Assembly: GCF_001183965.1 (NCBI RefSeq)
Contig: NZ_LFZV01000001.1
Span: 631,287 to 695,286 of the forward strand
From: Bacillus sp. FJAT-27916
Lineage (GTDB): Bacteria > Bacillota > Bacilli > Bacillales > Pradoshiaceae
Direction: 5' to 3'
DNA length: 64,000 bases
A program made the position numbers and the translations under genes. The notes beneath the pieces were generated by a model, which was given only the letters and a program-made list of their open reading frames with translations, did not search any database and was not told the DNA's origin. Position 1 is the first letter of the stretch. Each line of letters opens with the position of its first letter. Positions 1 through 8,772 of the stretch are shown here, one piece after another.

Positions 1-1
1 A

Positions 2-1255
2 ACAGCGCATGAGCGCTCGAGCATTTTGCTTGAATGGGCACGCCTGGTTGAGGAGCATACAGATGATTTGGCTGAAACGATGACCATTGAACAGGGCAAG
101 CCGCTGGCAGAGGCAAAGGGGGAGATTGCCTATGCAAACAGCTTTATTACCTGGTTTGCAGAGGAAGGAAAACGGATTTACGGCGAAACCATTCCGGCCT
201 CCCACCCGAATAAAAGACTCTTTGTGCATAAGCAGCCGGTTGGAGTGGTCGCTGCGATTACCCCATGGAATTTCCCAGCAGCGATGATTACGAGGAAGGT
301 GGGACCTGCTCTAGCAGCCGGGTGTACGGTTGTCCTGAAACCTTCTGAGGAAACGCCATTCACGGCATTGAAGCTGGCAGAGCTCGCTTGCCGGGCAGGA
401 GTTCCTGCAGGTGTATTGAATATTGTGACAGGCGACGCCAAACGAATCACAGAGGCTTGGCAAAAGGATGAGCGTGTACGAAAGCTCACATTCACCGGTT
501 CAACCGAGGTTGGGAAGCTCTTAATGAGAGGAGCCGCTGATACGGTGAAGAAAATTTCGCTTGAGCTTGGCGGACATGCACCGTTTATTATCACTAATCA
601 CGCCGACATAAATAAAGCGGTAGAGGGGGCAATTGCATCAAAGTTTCGGAATGCAGGCCAAACCTGTGTGTGTGCGAATCGAATTTTGGTTCAAAAAGGT
701 GTGTACGAGGAATTTGTGAAGCGATATACCGAGAAGGTGAGCAGCCTTAAGATAGGAAACGGACTAGAGACAGGCGTGGAAATCGGACCGCTCATTAATC
801 AAGAGGCCATTGATAAAGCTATGGCACATTTGCGGGATGCCCAGGAAAAAGGCGGCGAAGTCTTGACAGGGGGACAGGTTCTTTCCGATTCTAACGGGTA
901 CTATCTTACACCGGCAGTCATCTCAGGGGCGACTGATGATATGCAATGTATGCAGGAGGAGACATTTGGTCCCATTGCGCCAATTGCTCCATTTGAGAAT
1001 GTGGAGGAAGCCGTAGAAAGAGCCAATAATACCCCGTTTGGTCTTGCAGCCTATGTATATTCAGATAAGATCAGTGAAGCCATCTATATTGCTGAGAATT
1101 TAGAATATGGGATTGTCGGTGTAAATGATGGCCTGCCTTCTGTTGCACAGGCTCCGTTTGGCGGATTTAAGCAAAGCGGACTTGGACGGGAAGGAAGCCA
1201 TCATGGAATTGATGAATTCCTTGAGGTGAAATATATTTCTTTAGGATTAAATTGA
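2..1255 (+). CDS. gabD: NAD(P)-dependent succinate-semialdehyde dehydrogenase (5'-truncated by window)
   Basis: Aldehyde dehydrogenase that oxidises succinate semialdehyde to succinate, the last step of the GABA shunt. The frame is open to the window edge and reads TAHERSSILLEWARLVEE, which matches the region after the first 50 to 70 residues of GabD, so the start lies outside. The cofactor-site motif ITPWNFP, the ELGGHAPFII segment with the general-base Glu and the FRNAGQTCVCANR segment with the catalytic Cys are all present, as is the C-terminal PFGGFKQSGLGREG. Homology to the GabD subgroup is strong, but related semialdehyde dehydrogenases cannot be excluded. The gene ends at a shared bidirectional terminator. 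Confidence 0.85.
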   Translation, partial: TAHERSSILLEWARLVEEHTDDLAETMTIEQGKPLAEAKGEIAYANSFITWFAEEGKRIYGETIPASHPNKRLFVHKQPVGVVAAITPWNFPAAMITRKVGPALAAGCTVVLKPSEETPFTALKLAELACRAGVPAGVLNIVTGDAKRITEAWQKDERVRKLTFTGSTEVGKLLMRGAADTVKKISLELGGHAPFIITNHADINKAVEGAIASKFRNAGQTCVCANRILVQKGVYEEFVKRYTEKVSSLKIGNGLETGVEIGPLINQEAIDKAMAHLRDAQEKGGEVLTGGQVLSDSNGYYLTPAVISGATDDMQCMQEETFGPIAPIAPFENVEEAVERANNTPFGLAAYVYSDKISEAIYIAENLEYGIVGVNDGLPSVAQAPFGGFKQSGLGREGSHHGIDEFLEVKYISLGLN

Positions 1256-1263
1256 GAGATTGA

Positions 1264-1297
1264 AAAAGGCTGCCTGAATATGTTCAGGCAGCCTTTT
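1264..1297. terminator. Bidirectional intrinsic terminator
   Basis: A perfect 15-bp stem (1264-1278 with 1283-1297) around a 4-nt loop has A-rich and T-rich flanks. It serves both the dehydrogenase on the plus strand and the convergent sulfurtransferase gene that ends at 1301. Confidence 0.9.
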
Positions 1298-1300
1298 GAC

Positions 1301-1528
1301 TTAATTTCCTTTTTTCAATACGATTTGCCATTCGGCATTGCCGGTTTGTTCGAAGTTCGTAACCGTATGACCTTCTTTCGCTGCCCAGCGGGGAATGCTT
1401 TCGGTTGCCTGCGTGCAGTCAAAATTAATAATTAATTCTTCACCAGCCGTTAATTCGGTCATCGCTGCTTTTGCTTCTTCTAAAGGAAAGGGGCACACCA
1501 TTCCGTTTGTTTCAAGTACTTTTGCCAT
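1301..1528 (-). CDS. TusA/YeeD-family sulfur carrier protein (TsuB-like)
   Basis: A 75-residue protein of the TusA (SirA-like) fold. The MVCPFPLEEAKAAM segment at residues 10-23 carries the family CPxP motif, whose Cys accepts persulfide sulfur. It lies 19 bp downstream of a YeeE/YedE transporter gene in the same direction. That arrangement matches the E. coli YeeE-YeeD (TsuA-TsuB) thiosulfate uptake pair, so a role in taking sulfur from imported thiosulfate is inferred. A general TusA-type relay protein is the alternative. A good AGGAGG-type site precedes the ATG. Confidence 0.85.
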   Translation of the reverse strand: MAKVLETNGMVCPFPLEEAKAAMTELTAGEELIINFDCTQATESIPRWAAKEGHTVTNFEQTGNAEWQIVLKKGN

Positions 1529-1547
1529 TTGTGTTTCCTCCTTTTAA

Positions 1548-2612
1548 TTAGGCTGCTGAAATTGCTCCAGAGCTAGCCTGTTGTTTCTTTTGTTTGCGAA
1601 TAATCGTGAAGTAGGTTGCTGTCCATGTTCCAAGAAGGAAAAAGACAACTGCAACCCAGCCTTGCCATGTGAAAAGGGCTGTGTTAACTAAGCCATTTCC
1701 GATTGTGCATCCACCTGCAAGTGAAGCACCGAATCCCATCATCAGACCGCCTGAAGTGTTAAAGCCAAGAGTCTTCTTATCAGGCAATCTCCATTTGAAT
1801 TCTCCGCTGCCGCGAGCAGCGATATAGGAGCCAATCCCGATTCCTAGAACGAGGAATACACCCCAGTTTAAGAGAGAAGTGTCTCCGTTGACGAAGAAAG
1901 TGAGCAGCTGTGCAGTAGGTGTAGTGATGCCAAGACCCGCCATACGGCCAGTTGCTTCACTTAAGGGCCATGCAAGAATGGCAATTAAGCCTACAAGGCC
2001 TGCAGTGACGAATGGATGCCAGCGTTTCTCAAATAAGATATGCGCAAGACCAGTCTTTTTCGGTTTCATGCTAAAGGTCGGAAGCTTTGGTTTTCTCAGG
2101 CTGCGTATGACAAGAGCTGTGATCAGAAGGCCAAAGGCTATAACGAGAACCCATGGAGAAAGACCGAATGTTTCATGTATATAGGTGTCGCTTGTTCTGT
2201 AGGATAAAACATCACCTCCGACGGCAGCTAAAATACCGAATTTGGTCATGGCTGCACTAAGAGCATACATGAATAGGGCAACCCAGCTTCCAATCAAGCC
2301 TTCCCCTGCTCTGTACCATGTTCCAGTGGCGCATCCGCCGGCAAGGACCATACCAATGCCGAAGATAAAACCGCCGACAATTGTACCGAGCCATGGGAAT
2401 GCATCCGCTTGTATCGTAATAACACCGGCCGCGGCAAGAGCATACACACCAACAGCTTGAATGGCGATGACAATCATGGTTGCGAGAAACATATGACCGT
2501 CTCGAGCGAGAAGTAAATCCCGGTATGCACCAACGACGCAAAAGCGGCCTCTTTGCAATACAAAGCCAAGCAGTAAACCAACAATAAGGCCAAAACTAAT
2601 TATTTGTATCAT
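1548..2612 (-). CDS. YeeE/YedE-family thiosulfate transporter (TsuA-like)
   Basis: A 354-residue polytopic membrane protein. It has the three short Cys-containing elements of the YeeE family: RGRFCVVGAYRD near residue 25, GGCATGTWYRAGEG near residue 93 and AGGCTIGNG near residue 300. In the characterised family member these cysteines relay thiosulfate through the membrane. Two pseudo-symmetric halves are visible, each with a GGC motif. The start has a GGAGGGA site 7 nt upstream. It forms a probable two-gene operon with the TusA-like gene downstream. It could import another sulfur compound. Confidence 0.85.
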   Translation of the reverse strand: MIQIISFGLIVGLLLGFVLQRGRFCVVGAYRDLLLARDGHMFLATMIVIAIQAVGVYALAAAGVITIQADAFPWLGTIVGGFIFGIGMVLAGGCATGTWYRAGEGLIGSWVALFMYALSAAMTKFGILAAVGGDVLSYRTSDTYIHETFGLSPWVLVIAFGLLITALVIRSLRKPKLPTFSMKPKKTGLAHILFEKRWHPFVTAGLVGLIAILAWPLSEATGRMAGLGITTPTAQLLTFFVNGDTSLLNWGVFLVLGIGIGSYIAARGSGEFKWRLPDKKTLGFNTSGGLMMGFGASLAGGCTIGNGLVNTALFTWQGWVAVVFFLLGTWTATYFTIIRKQKKQQASSGAISAA

Positions 2613-2855
2613 GATGTCCCTCCAGAATGTAATAGTAATTTGTAGTTATAGTATTATAAAACTTATAAGATTACTATGAATTAACCTCAAAATGATTCAA
2701 AAGACCTAATAATTTCTAAATACTATTTTCTTATTTATAGATAAAGAAGAAAAGTGGAGATGGAAAATAAGGTGTACCATAGCCTAAGCTCATATAATGG
2801 TACCTATCGTTCACTTATTCTAGGATTTCTTTTTTGGCTGCTTGCCAATTTCATT

Positions 2856-2938
2856 GATAATGATAATCACCAAGTGGTTGATTTTGCTAAATTCGTTGTT
2901 TATAATGAAAGCGAACTCAATAATGATAATCGTTTTCA
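2856..2938 (+). promoter_or_regulatory. Fur-controlled promoter of the siderophore transporter operon
   Basis: A SigA-type promoter, TTGATT (2878-2883), 17-bp spacer, TATAAT (2901-2906), is bracketed by two Fur-box-like sequences at 2856-2874 and 2920-2938. Both carry the core ATAATGATAATC of the 19-bp consensus. Iron repression is expected. The promoter lies inside the longest open frame of the first permease, which shows that the gene starts downstream at 2976. Confidence 0.75.
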
Positions 2939-2975
2939 ATCGGTAATTGAGAAATTATTTTTGTGGGGATGCCAA

Positions 2976-3932
2976 ATGAGATTATGGATGTTAATAACAG
3001 CAACTGTTATCCTCACCTTTATTTCGCTATTTATAGGGGCCATTGATATTAAACCAACTGATCTGCTTGATTGGGAGTCTGATGAGACACAAATCTTCCT
3101 CATGAGCCGATTGCCACGGTTGATGGCCATACTTTTAGCAGGTGCAGGAATGGGGATTGCCGGCTTAATCATGCAAAGCTTAAGCCGAAATAAGTTTGTT
3201 TCCCCTACAACAGCGGGAACGCTTGACGCAGCAAAACTGGGAGTCATTGTTTCCATGATTTTTATCCCAAGTATGTCTTATATGGGACAAATTCTCTTTA
3301 GTTTTGCGTTTGCTCTAATCGGGACGTTTATTTTCATGCAATTACTTGAACGGATTAAATTCAAGGATGTCATTTTCGTTCCGCTTATTGGGATCATGTA
3401 TGGAAACATCATTGGTGCCATCTCAACATTTTTGGGCTATGAAGCAGATGTGCTCCAGAATGTTGATACGTTTTTCTTAGGAAGCTTCACATTGATTGTG
3501 TCGGGACGCTATGAATTGCTATATGTAGCAGTACCGGCGATAATAATTGCTTATATTTTTGCGAATAAATTTACGGTTGCCGGCATGGGAGAGGATTTTG
3601 CGAGGAATTTAGGATTAAGCTATCGCACAGTCCTGAATATCGGACTGGTTATCGTGGCAGTTATTTCAACGACCGTTGTGTTAACTGTCGGTATGATTCC
3701 TTTCTTAGGTTTAATCGTGCCGAACCTTGTTTCTTTATACCTGGGGGATAATTTACGCAAGACTATTCCCCATACAATCTTCATGGGGGCAGCATTCTTG
3801 CTGGCCTGCGACATTATCAGCCGGCTGATTGTTCATCCATATGAAATACCGGTCAATACAACAGTTGCAGTCATTGGCAGTGCGATCTTCTTGATTATGT
3901 TGTTTAGGGGGAAAGCATATGCGAAAAAATAG
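2976..3932 (+). CDS. yclN: Ferric siderophore ABC transporter permease, YclN type
   Basis: A 318-residue FecCD-family permease, one half of the membrane channel that imports ferric siderophore. It matches B. subtilis YclN in length and in segments such as NKFVSPTTAGT, RIKFKDVIFVPL and the terminal LFRGKAYA. YclNOPQ is the petrobactin-type transporter in B. subtilis. The frame is open from 2754, but the added N-terminus would contain the promoter and both Fur boxes. The ATG at 2976 has a GGGG site 7 nt upstream and a normal hydrophobic start, so it is chosen. It overlaps the next permease gene by 14 bp. Confidence 0.9.
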   Translation: MRLWMLITATVILTFISLFIGAIDIKPTDLLDWESDETQIFLMSRLPRLMAILLAGAGMGIAGLIMQSLSRNKFVSPTTAGTLDAAKLGVIVSMIFIPSMSYMGQILFSFAFALIGTFIFMQLLERIKFKDVIFVPLIGIMYGNIIGAISTFLGYEADVLQNVDTFFLGSFTLIVSGRYELLYVAVPAIIIAYIFANKFTVAGMGEDFARNLGLSYRTVLNIGLVIVAVISTTVVLTVGMIPFLGLIVPNLVSLYLGDNLRKTIPHTIFMGAAFLLACDIISRLIVHPYEIPVNTTVAVIGSAIFLIMLFRGKAYAKK

Positions 3933-4872
3933 CACAAAATTATTGCTGCTGGCTGTTATTGCCCTAATATGTATGGGACTCTTTGCCTTTTATAATATTC
4001 AAGGAAGCTTCAGCTATGCCTTTCCTAGACGTGTGGAACGCCTCATTGCGATGGTGATTACCGGAACGGCAATCGCTTACGCAACGGTAATTTTCCAAAC
4101 TGTTACCCATAATCGGTTATTGACTCCATCTGTCATGGGTGTAGATTCGATGTATGAGGTCGTCCAGACAATCATTTACTTCACGGCAGGCTCAGCATCG
4201 ATTTTTGTTGTAAGCCGTTACTTGAATTTTGGGTTATCCATTGCCGCTATGGTGATTTTTGCCCTGATTCTCTATCGTTTTCTGTTCCGGGCGGATAAAT
4301 ATCCTATTTATCTTTTATTATTGGCCGGGATGATTATAGGGACACTCCTTGGCAGTCTTGTGACATTCATGCAGGTCATTATCGACCCTGTTGAGTATGA
4401 AAGCCTGCAAGCCCGCTTGTTTGCCAGCTTCATGAATGTGAAGACTGAGCTGCTGCTCATGGCAATCGTTATCTTAGGTGCAGCCTTCCTCTACGGTTAT
4501 CGTTTGCTCAAAGATCTCGATGTCGTATCCTTAGGCCGAGATAATGCCATCAATCTTGGCGTTAACTACGATAGAATCGTTTTGAAGGTATTGGTCTTAT
4601 CGTCTATCCTTATTGCCACATCTACGGCTTTAGTTGGACCTGTTACCTTTTTAGGATTAATTGTAGCTAATTTAGCGTATCAATACTTAGCCACCTACAA
4701 GCATTCCGTTTTAATTGCTGGTGCGAGCTTAATCAGTATTATCGCGCTTGTCGGCGGACAGTTTCTCGTACAGCATGTATTTGAACTCAGTACAACCATT
4801 AGTGTCGTCATTAACTTTGTCGGTGGTATTTACTTTATTTACTTATTACTGAAGGAAAGTAGGAAAGCATAA
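3919..4872 (+). CDS. yclO: Ferric siderophore ABC transporter permease, YclO type
   Basis: A 317-residue FecCD-family permease, the second membrane subunit of the importer. Multiple hydrophobic segments are visible, with the family-typical VGPVTFLGLIVANLAYQYL near residue 235. The GGGGG site for this start lies inside the end of the previous gene, and the two frames overlap by 14 bp, which indicates translational coupling. The stop shares one base with the ATG of the ATPase gene. Expected to pair with YclN, YclP and YclQ. Confidence 0.9.
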   Translation: MRKNSTKLLLLAVIALICMGLFAFYNIQGSFSYAFPRRVERLIAMVITGTAIAYATVIFQTVTHNRLLTPSVMGVDSMYEVVQTIIYFTAGSASIFVVSRYLNFGLSIAAMVIFALILYRFLFRADKYPIYLLLLAGMIIGTLLGSLVTFMQVIIDPVEYESLQARLFASFMNVKTELLLMAIVILGAAFLYGYRLLKDLDVVSLGRDNAINLGVNYDRIVLKVLVLSSILIATSTALVGPVTFLGLIVANLAYQYLATYKHSVLIAGASLISIIALVGGQFLVQHVFELSTTISVVINFVGGIYFIYLLLKESRKA

Positions 4873-5636
4873 TGATCGAAATTAAAGAGCTTTCTAAGAG
4901 TTTTGGAAAGAAACCGGTTGTTGAAAATGTGACATTAAAAATACATCCTAGGAAGATTACCTCGTTCATCGGACCAAATGGAGCAGGGAAATCAACTTTA
5001 TTGTCCATGGTCAGCCGGCTCTTAGATGCGGATACAGGTGAAGTATTTCTAGATCAGGCAGATGTGAAAAAAATGAAGTCTGATGCCTTTGCAAAACGTG
5101 TGGCTATTCTAAAGCAATCGAACCATTTGAACATCCGCTTGACTGTGCGGGAGCTTGTATCCTTCGGCCGTTACCCATATTCAAAGGGGCGACTGACAAA
5201 AGAGGATGAAAGATTAGTTGACCAAGCATTGGAGTATATGAATTTAGTAGACATGCAAGATAAATTCCTTGATGAATTATCCGGCGGTCAAAAACAGCGG
5301 GCCTTTATTTCCATGGTTATTGCACAGGATACAGAATATATCCTGCTTGATGAACCTTTAAATAACCTTGATATGAAGCACTCTGTCCAGATTATGAAAA
5401 TCCTTCGCAAGCTGGTTGATGAACTTGGAAAGACCGTTGTCATCGTCTTGCATGACATTAACTTTGCTTCTGTCTACTCTGATCGTATTGTTGCATTGAA
5501 GGATGGCCGTCTAATCAAGGATGGCCCTGCACATGAAATCATTAATCCAGATGCTTTGCGGGATGTCTATGATATGCATATCCCAGTGCAGGAGCAAAAC
5601 GGTTGCCGCATTTGTGTCTACTTTAATTCGCATTAA
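4872..5636 (+). CDS. yclP: Ferric siderophore ABC transporter ATP-binding protein, YclP type
   Basis: A 254-residue ABC ATPase that powers siderophore import. The Walker A GPNGAGKST (about residues 34-42), signature LSGGQKQR, Walker B YILLDEP and H-loop VLHDINFA are all intact. Its start overlaps the previous stop (TAATG). No terminator is obvious before the binding-protein gene, which has its own Fur promoter, so transcription may be both operonic and independent. Confidence 0.92.
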   Translation: MIEIKELSKSFGKKPVVENVTLKIHPRKITSFIGPNGAGKSTLLSMVSRLLDADTGEVFLDQADVKKMKSDAFAKRVAILKQSNHLNIRLTVRELVSFGRYPYSKGRLTKEDERLVDQALEYMNLVDMQDKFLDELSGGQKQRAFISMVIAQDTEYILLDEPLNNLDMKHSVQIMKILRKLVDELGKTVVIVLHDINFASVYSDRIVALKDGRLIKDGPAHEIINPDALRDVYDMHIPVQEQNGCRICVYFNSH

Positions 5637-5692
5637 GGCTTTCCCTCTTTTATCATCTAAACGAAAAAATCTAGAATTGCTGGTAAAAAGAG

Positions 5693-5755
5693 TTGACAGA
5701 TTTTGAAAGTTCAGTTTAGAATGATAAATGTAAATGAAAATGATAATCATTTTCA
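5693..5755 (+). promoter_or_regulatory. Promoter with near-perfect Fur box for the siderophore-binding protein
   Basis: TTGACA (5693-5698), 18-bp spacer and TAGAAT (5717-5722) form a SigA promoter. Directly downstream, 5735-5755 is a 21-bp palindrome with a single asymmetric centre base, centred on ATGATAATCAT, which is a close match to the Fur consensus. Strong iron repression of the lipoprotein gene is expected, on top of read-through from the operon promoter. Confidence 0.85.
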
Positions 5756-5786
5756 ATTAAAGATTCTGTTTAGGGGGAAATACAGG

Positions 5787-6821
5787 ATGAAGAAGTGGAA
5801 GTTTTTAGCAGCGCTTGCAACACTAACATTAATGTTGTCTGCTTGTAACACAAGTGAAGAGTCAACAGGAGGAGATTCCTCTGAGAAAGCTTCACAAACA
5901 GAAGGAAATGAGTCTAACTCAGCATTCCCGATGACTGTGCCTTCATTATCAGATTCACGTGAAGATGAAGAAAGCGGAAAAACGACGACATTTGAAGATG
6001 TCACTTTAGATAAAATGCCTGAGCGTATTGTAGCGCTTGACTATGGTTTCTTAGATACACTTGATGCTTTAGGGGTTGAAGGAATCGTAGGGGTTGCTGC
6101 CGGCGGCGGTAAAGGAAATATGCCGGATCACTTGAAAGAAAAGTATGTAAATGATGATGTAGCTGATGTTGGTACATTGAAACAAATCGAATTTGAAGCA
6201 GTAGCAGCAGCAGAGCCGGATGTTATTTTCATCTCAGGCCGCCAAACACCGTACTATGAAGAGCTTAAAGAAATTACGCCAAATGTTGTTTTCATTGGCT
6301 CTGACAATGAGAATTACATAGAGGCTGTATACGAAACAGTTGATCTAGCAGCTAAAATCTTTGATAAGAAAGATAAAGCAGAGGAATTAAAAGCAAATCT
6401 GCAAGAAAAAGTGGATGCTGTGAAAGAAAAAGCAGCAGGCTATGAAAATGCACTAGTGGCTATGTACAATGACAAGAAAATCTCCGGATTCGACAACGGT
6501 AAAGATTCTCGCTTCGCTTATGTTTATAATGACTTTGGATTTAAGCCGGCAACAACTGAAATCGATGCTTCATCACATGGTTCCGATTTCTCTTATGAAT
6601 CTGTCCTTTCCGTTGACCCAGAGGTGTTGCTCATCATTGACCGTACAGCTTCTGATGTAGAGACAATCAAAAAAGATATTGAAAATGATATCATCAAAAA
6701 AACACGTGCTTATAAAGAAGGAAAAATCGTCTATCTTGACGGTGTTAACTGGTACTTCTCAAGCAATGGTGTAACAACAGAAGCAGATAAACTTGATGAA
6801 ATCTTAAATGAGCTTAAATAA
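5787..6821 (+). CDS. yclQ: Ferric siderophore-binding lipoprotein, YclQ type
   Basis: A 344-residue periplasmic-binding-type lipoprotein that captures the ferric siderophore outside the membrane and hands it to the permeases. The N-terminus MKKWKFLAALATLTLMLSAC is a signal peptide ending in a lipobox with the lipidated Cys at residue 20. An acidic linker follows, then the PERIVALDYGFLDTL start of the class III binding-protein fold. The frame opens at 5703, but the Fur box lies there. The ATG at 5787 has an AGGGGGAAA site and begins the signal peptide, so it is used. A terminator follows. Confidence 0.9.
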   Translation: MKKWKFLAALATLTLMLSACNTSEESTGGDSSEKASQTEGNESNSAFPMTVPSLSDSREDEESGKTTTFEDVTLDKMPERIVALDYGFLDTLDALGVEGIVGVAAGGGKGNMPDHLKEKYVNDDVADVGTLKQIEFEAVAAAEPDVIFISGRQTPYYEELKEITPNVVFIGSDNENYIEAVYETVDLAAKIFDKKDKAEELKANLQEKVDAVKEKAAGYENALVAMYNDKKISGFDNGKDSRFAYVYNDFGFKPATTEIDASSHGSDFSYESVLSVDPEVLLIIDRTASDVETIKKDIENDIIKKTRAYKEGKIVYLDGVNWYFSSNGVTTEADKLDEILNELK

Positions 6822-6834
6822 TTTCATTAATATG

Positions 6835-6864
6835 GAGCATGTCTCAAAGGGACATGCTCTTTTT
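6835..6864 (+). terminator. Intrinsic terminator of the siderophore operon
   Basis: A perfect 9-bp stem (6835-6843 with 6851-6859) and 7-nt loop are followed by five T residues, 14 bp after the lipoprotein stop codon. Confidence 0.85.
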
Positions 6865-6890
6865 AACTAAATGGGACAGGAGTGAGAATC

Positions 6891-7223
6891 ATGTTTGTAC
6901 AAATCCGTAAGTGGACAGTGACAGAAGGAAATGCAGACAAGATACTTGAGCGCTTTAAGAAAAAGCCTGGACAAGGACCATCCTTAGTGGAACAGCGTGA
7001 AGGATTCATCGGGCGTGAGCTGTTAGTGAAGAAAGCGGCACGCGGGGAAGAGGAAGTGGTTATGCTGGTTCGATGGGAATCAGAGGAAGCATGGAAGGCC
7101 TGGGAGAAGAGCCCTGAGCATATCGCAGGCCATAAGGCGAAAATCAAGGAGCATGGCGGAAAGCCGCCAAAGCCTGATTATGTTATCAATATGGAGCACG
7201 GAAAATACCTGGTCGTTGAATAA
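6891..7223 (+). CDS. hmoA: Heme-degrading monooxygenase, HmoA/IsdG-like
   Basis: A 110-residue protein of the dimeric alpha-beta barrel (ABM) superfamily. MFVQIRKWTVTEGNADKILE and the VRWESEEAWKAWEKSPEHIA segment with its conserved Trp and His residues match B. subtilis HmoA, which opens heme and releases iron. It follows the Fur-controlled transporter after its terminator, so it probably belongs to the iron supply group although it has no visible Fur box of its own. A GTG at 6882 is in frame, but AGGAG at 6878-6882 overlaps it and is well placed for the ATG at 6891. Confidence 0.82.
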   Translation: MFVQIRKWTVTEGNADKILERFKKKPGQGPSLVEQREGFIGRELLVKKAARGEEEVVMLVRWESEEAWKAWEKSPEHIAGHKAKIKEHGGKPPKPDYVINMEHGKYLVVE

Positions 7224-7230
7224 GACGAGT

Positions 7231-7277
7231 GAACAAAAAGCCCATCCCTAATAAAATGTGAGATGGGCTTTTTGTTC
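7231..7277. terminator. Bidirectional intrinsic terminator
   Basis: A perfect 16-bp stem (7231-7246 with 7262-7277) with A-rich and T-rich arms sits between the convergent heme monooxygenase and deacetylase genes. Confidence 0.9.
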
Positions 7278-7281
7278 GTCT

Positions 7282-7968
7282 TTAAAACTCAAGAGGAGGT
7301 GTTGTCTCATCCATCACCTTAAATGTGTAGCCTTTATGCTTCAAACGGCGGATAATTTCAGGCAGTCCATCTACAACGGTTGTATTCCCATTGAAATCAT
7401 GGAGCAGGATATATAAATTTTCTTTCCCATTGATTGAATTCATAATCCCAGCTGTAATTTTCTTTTCGGGAACCGGTGGGTTAATCGCATCATTTGCATC
7501 ACAATTCCAATCAAAAAATACATAACCGCGTTTCTTGCCTTCCTCCTTAAGAATTGGCATCAAATTAGTACCGGCATATTGCCGGTTGATGTAATTATTG
7601 GAACCGCCGGGAAAGCGTAATATATTTGGAGAGGAACCGACTTCTTTCTTCAAGAATTCCTCCAGCCGTTCAATATCCGCATAGAAAGATGCCTTTGACC
7701 GGTAAATAGATGAATACTTGTGCGAATAGGAATGAAGTCCAAGAGCATGACCACGTTTTACCATTTTCTTGTATAAATAATGGTGTGATTTTTCTTTCGT
7801 ACCGGTAACGAAGAAAGTTGCCTTCACATCATGGATATCAAGGATGTCCATGATTGGTTCAGTGATATTGGATGGGCCGTCATCAAAGCTTAAATAGGCT
7901 GTTTTGGCAAGAGCTTCATTTGGAAGCAGAAGAAGAGCTAATAAAGGAAGTACAATTAATTTTCGCAT
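7282..7968 (-). CDS. Secreted polysaccharide deacetylase (NodB homology domain)
   Basis: A 228-residue carbohydrate esterase family 4 protein with a signal peptide (residues 1 to about 21, ending NEALA). The family metal and catalytic motifs are visible: SFDDGPS (motif 1, about residues 27-33), HSYSH (motif 2), RFPGGS (motif 3) and the C-terminal LYILLHDF with the His of motif 5. It should act on peptidoglycan or another N-acetylated glycan outside the membrane; the substrate cannot be told from sequence. The TAGGAG site lies 7 nt before the ATG. Confidence 0.87.
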   Translation of the reverse strand: MRKLIVLPLLALLLLPNEALAKTAYLSFDDGPSNITEPIMDILDIHDVKATFFVTGTKEKSHHYLYKKMVKRGHALGLHSYSHKYSSIYRSKASFYADIERLEEFLKKEVGSSPNILRFPGGSNNYINRQYAGTNLMPILKEEGKKRGYVFFDWNCDANDAINPPVPEKKITAGIMNSINGKENLYILLHDFNGNTTVVDGLPEIIRRLKHKGYTFKVMDETTPPLEF

Positions 7969-8121
7969 TTTGTTCTCCTAAGTCATCAGGGTTTCTCGAA
8001 TAGTTTAGGGAAAATGCCTGAAGAATATGCAGAAATGATTCGTGCATAGAAACAAAAAGTGGTTAAAATGTCGAACAAATATGTATAATATGAAATAGTT
8101 ATGGATGAAAGGTTTGATTGA

Positions 8122-8445
8122 ATGTTAAAGATTGAAAGCTATACAGTGGAGAGATTGGACGATCCATTTGGAATTCTAACCGGCGAACGGTATGAATTCT
8201 TTCTTGAGCTCGATGTTCCAGAGGAAGATGAATTATATAGCGAGAACGGTGTTATGCTGCGCGTTATTTTCTTAAAGGATGAAGAGAAGGAACGAATCAG
8301 CAAATATGAATTCATTGAAAATGAAACGAAAAATGTGCTCGACTTTGAATTAGAAGAAGACGAAGAGACAGCTGTCCTTACTTTTTGCCGAGAGCATTAT
8401 GATGCAGAAGAGGATGATTCGGCTATTGAGAATTTATCCAATTGA
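8122..8445 (+). CDS. Small acidic protein, DUF6509-like
   Basis: A 107-residue soluble protein with a strongly acidic second half (ELEEDEETAV, YDAEEDD). It opens MLKIESYTVERLDDPFGIL, which resembles the small Bacillaceae proteins annotated as DUF6509. No enzyme motif, signal or membrane segment is seen. A GAAAGG site precedes the ATG. It stands alone between the deacetylase promoter region and the cobalamin riboswitch. Function is unknown and the family assignment is from memory of the pattern only. Confidence 0.65.
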   Translation: MLKIESYTVERLDDPFGILTGERYEFFLELDVPEEDELYSENGVMLRVIFLKDEEKERISKYEFIENETKNVLDFELEEDEETAVLTFCREHYDAEEDDSAIENLSN

Positions 8446-8477
8446 GGATATGATTAGAGATACAACCATATAATCCG

Positions 8478-8655
8478 TAATAGAGTGCCTTGATGAAAAC
8501 AAGGATAATAGGGAAACCGGTGCAAGTCCGGTGCAGCCCCCGCTACTGTAAACGCATATAAACTGATTCACTCATGCCACTGGTTCATTATTGAATACGG
8601 GAAGGCGGAATCAGGTTCAACAAGATAAGCGTAAGCCAGGAAACCTGCTCTATGT
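8478..8655 (+). promoter_or_regulatory. Cobalamin (adenosylcobalamin-type) riboswitch aptamer
   Basis: It contains the conserved B12-box core GCAGCCCCCGCTACTGTAA (about 8533-8551), preceded by AGGGAAACCGGTGCAAGTCC and followed by the distal AAGCCAGGAAACCTGCTC. This order and spacing match the cobalamin riboswitch family. An intrinsic terminator lies about 70 nt downstream, so transcription termination on ligand binding is the likely mechanism. The controlled gene is the BtuF-like lipoprotein, which starts more than 600 nt further on. Confidence 0.93.
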
Positions 8656-8722
8656 ACTTGAATTCTATTTTTCGGTGGGAAGAATAGGGCGACTGATTCT
8701 ATGCTTCTATTACTGGAATGCC

Positions 8723-8755
8723 GCCTTAGCTTCGTATTGAAGCTAAGGCTTTTTA
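8723..8755 (+). terminator. Riboswitch terminator (expression platform)
   Basis: A perfect 10-bp stem (8723-8732 with 8740-8749) with a 7-nt loop is followed by TTTTT. No gene lies between the aptamer and this hairpin, so it is read as the regulated terminator of the cobalamin switch. Confidence 0.85.
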
Positions 8756-8772
8756 TGTGGCTGAAGATTTGA

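Noticed and set aside
178-594. 138-codon minus-strand ORF
   Set aside because: It lies wholly inside the aldehyde dehydrogenase gene in another frame; shadow of coding sequence.
2754-2975. N-terminal extension of the first siderophore permease
   Set aside because: It contains the promoter and two Fur boxes, and the start at 2976 has the right length and ribosome binding site.
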